Assembly: GCA_019421385.1 (NCBI GenBank)
Contig: JAHZFK010000052.1
Span: forward strand, 1-14,849
Origin: Clostridiales bacterium
GTDB lineage: Bacteria > Bacillota > Clostridia > Oscillospirales > Butyricicoccaceae
Direction of reading: 5' to 3'
Length of the DNA stretch: 14,849 bases
Below are positions 14,794-14,849 of this stretch, piece after piece. The notes under the pieces were generated by a model, which saw nothing but the letters and a program-made list of their open reading frames with translations, made no database searches and had not been told where the DNA came from. Position 1 is the stretch's first letter. Each line of letters starts with the position of its first letter. Made by a program: the position numbers and the translations under genes.

Positions 14794-14822
14794 AGGTTAG
14801 AACAATTTGTTCAAAAAGTCAA
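14794..14822 (-). promoter_or_regulatory. Promoter of the small minus-strand gene
   Basis: Read on the minus strand, TTGACT (14822-14817) and TAACCT (14799-14794) are 17 bases apart and lie 18 bases before the start codon region. The -35 is strong and the -10 weak (three of six). The spacer is almost entirely the palindrome at 14800-14812. Confidence 0.4.
14800..14812. promoter_or_regulatory. Operator-like palindrome, proximal copy
   Basis: GAACAATTTGTTC is a 13-base palindrome around a central T. It lies between the -35 and -10 boxes of the minus-strand promoter, where a bound repressor would block RNA polymerase. A matching copy lies at 14825-14837. Confidence 0.6.
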
Positions 14823-14824
14823 TA

Positions 14825-14837
14825 GAACAAATTGTTC
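14825..14837. promoter_or_regulatory. Operator-like palindrome, distal copy
   Basis: GAACAAATTGTTC is the same palindrome in the opposite orientation, 25 bases from the first centre to centre. One more matching base on each side makes it AGAACAAATTGTTCT. TATACT at 14843-14848 on the plus strand could be a -10 box for a divergent gene beyond the window, but I see no good -35 for it. Confidence 0.6.
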
Positions 14838-14849
14838 TGTCCTATACTG

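Overview
The window looks like a chromosomal stretch of a low-to-mid GC Firmicute, most likely a gut Clostridium-type anaerobe. Reasons: strong GGAGG-type ribosome binding sites throughout, GTG starts, mannose-family PTS genes under a LevR-type regulator, and a 54-residue small protein of a kind I associate with Clostridia. Species cannot be named from the sequence alone.

The left half (about 1-6300) is an accessory region, visibly richer in A+T than the right half. It opens with the tail of an unrecognised gene and a decayed IS5/IS1182-like transposase. These end against a 28-base copy of the 3' end of a tmRNA- or tRNA-Ala-like gene (528-555), which I read as an integration scar. A 95-base segment containing a perfect terminator hairpin follows at 554-648 and recurs at 5737-5830. 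Between the two copies lie two remnants of a type I restriction subunit gene (hsdR), a good sigma-A-type promoter at 1091-1120, and an intact two-gene Gabija anti-phage system (gajA 1633-3477, gajB 3474-5396, overlapping by 4 bases). This looks like a defence cassette in a tmRNA/tRNA hotspot that has turned over: the restriction system has decayed and Gabija is intact. About 0.6 kb of sequence without a recognisable gene separates the cassette from the right half.

The right half (6515-13700) is one compact operon that runs left to right with gene overlaps or short gaps. It encodes a LevR-family regulator, a FrlC-like sugar epimerase, the EIIA, EIIB, EIIC and EIID proteins of a mannose-family PTS, and a SIS-domain FrlB/FraB-like deglycase. 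Together they suggest import and phosphorylation of an Amadori compound such as fructoselysine, with the epimerase letting an epimer enter the route and the deglycase splitting the 6-phosphate into glucose 6-phosphate and the amino acid. The regulator's AAA+ domain lacks an intact Walker A, Walker B and GAFTGA loop, so it probably does not act as a classical sigma-54 activator. A terminator hairpin (13733-13768) closes the operon, and a HAD-family sugar phosphatase gene follows on the same strand.

At the right edge a 54-residue protein is encoded on the minus strand. Its promoter region carries two near-identical 13-base palindromes, one filling exactly the spacer between -35 and -10. This looks like a repressor-controlled, possibly divergent, intergenic region whose partner gene lies beyond the window.
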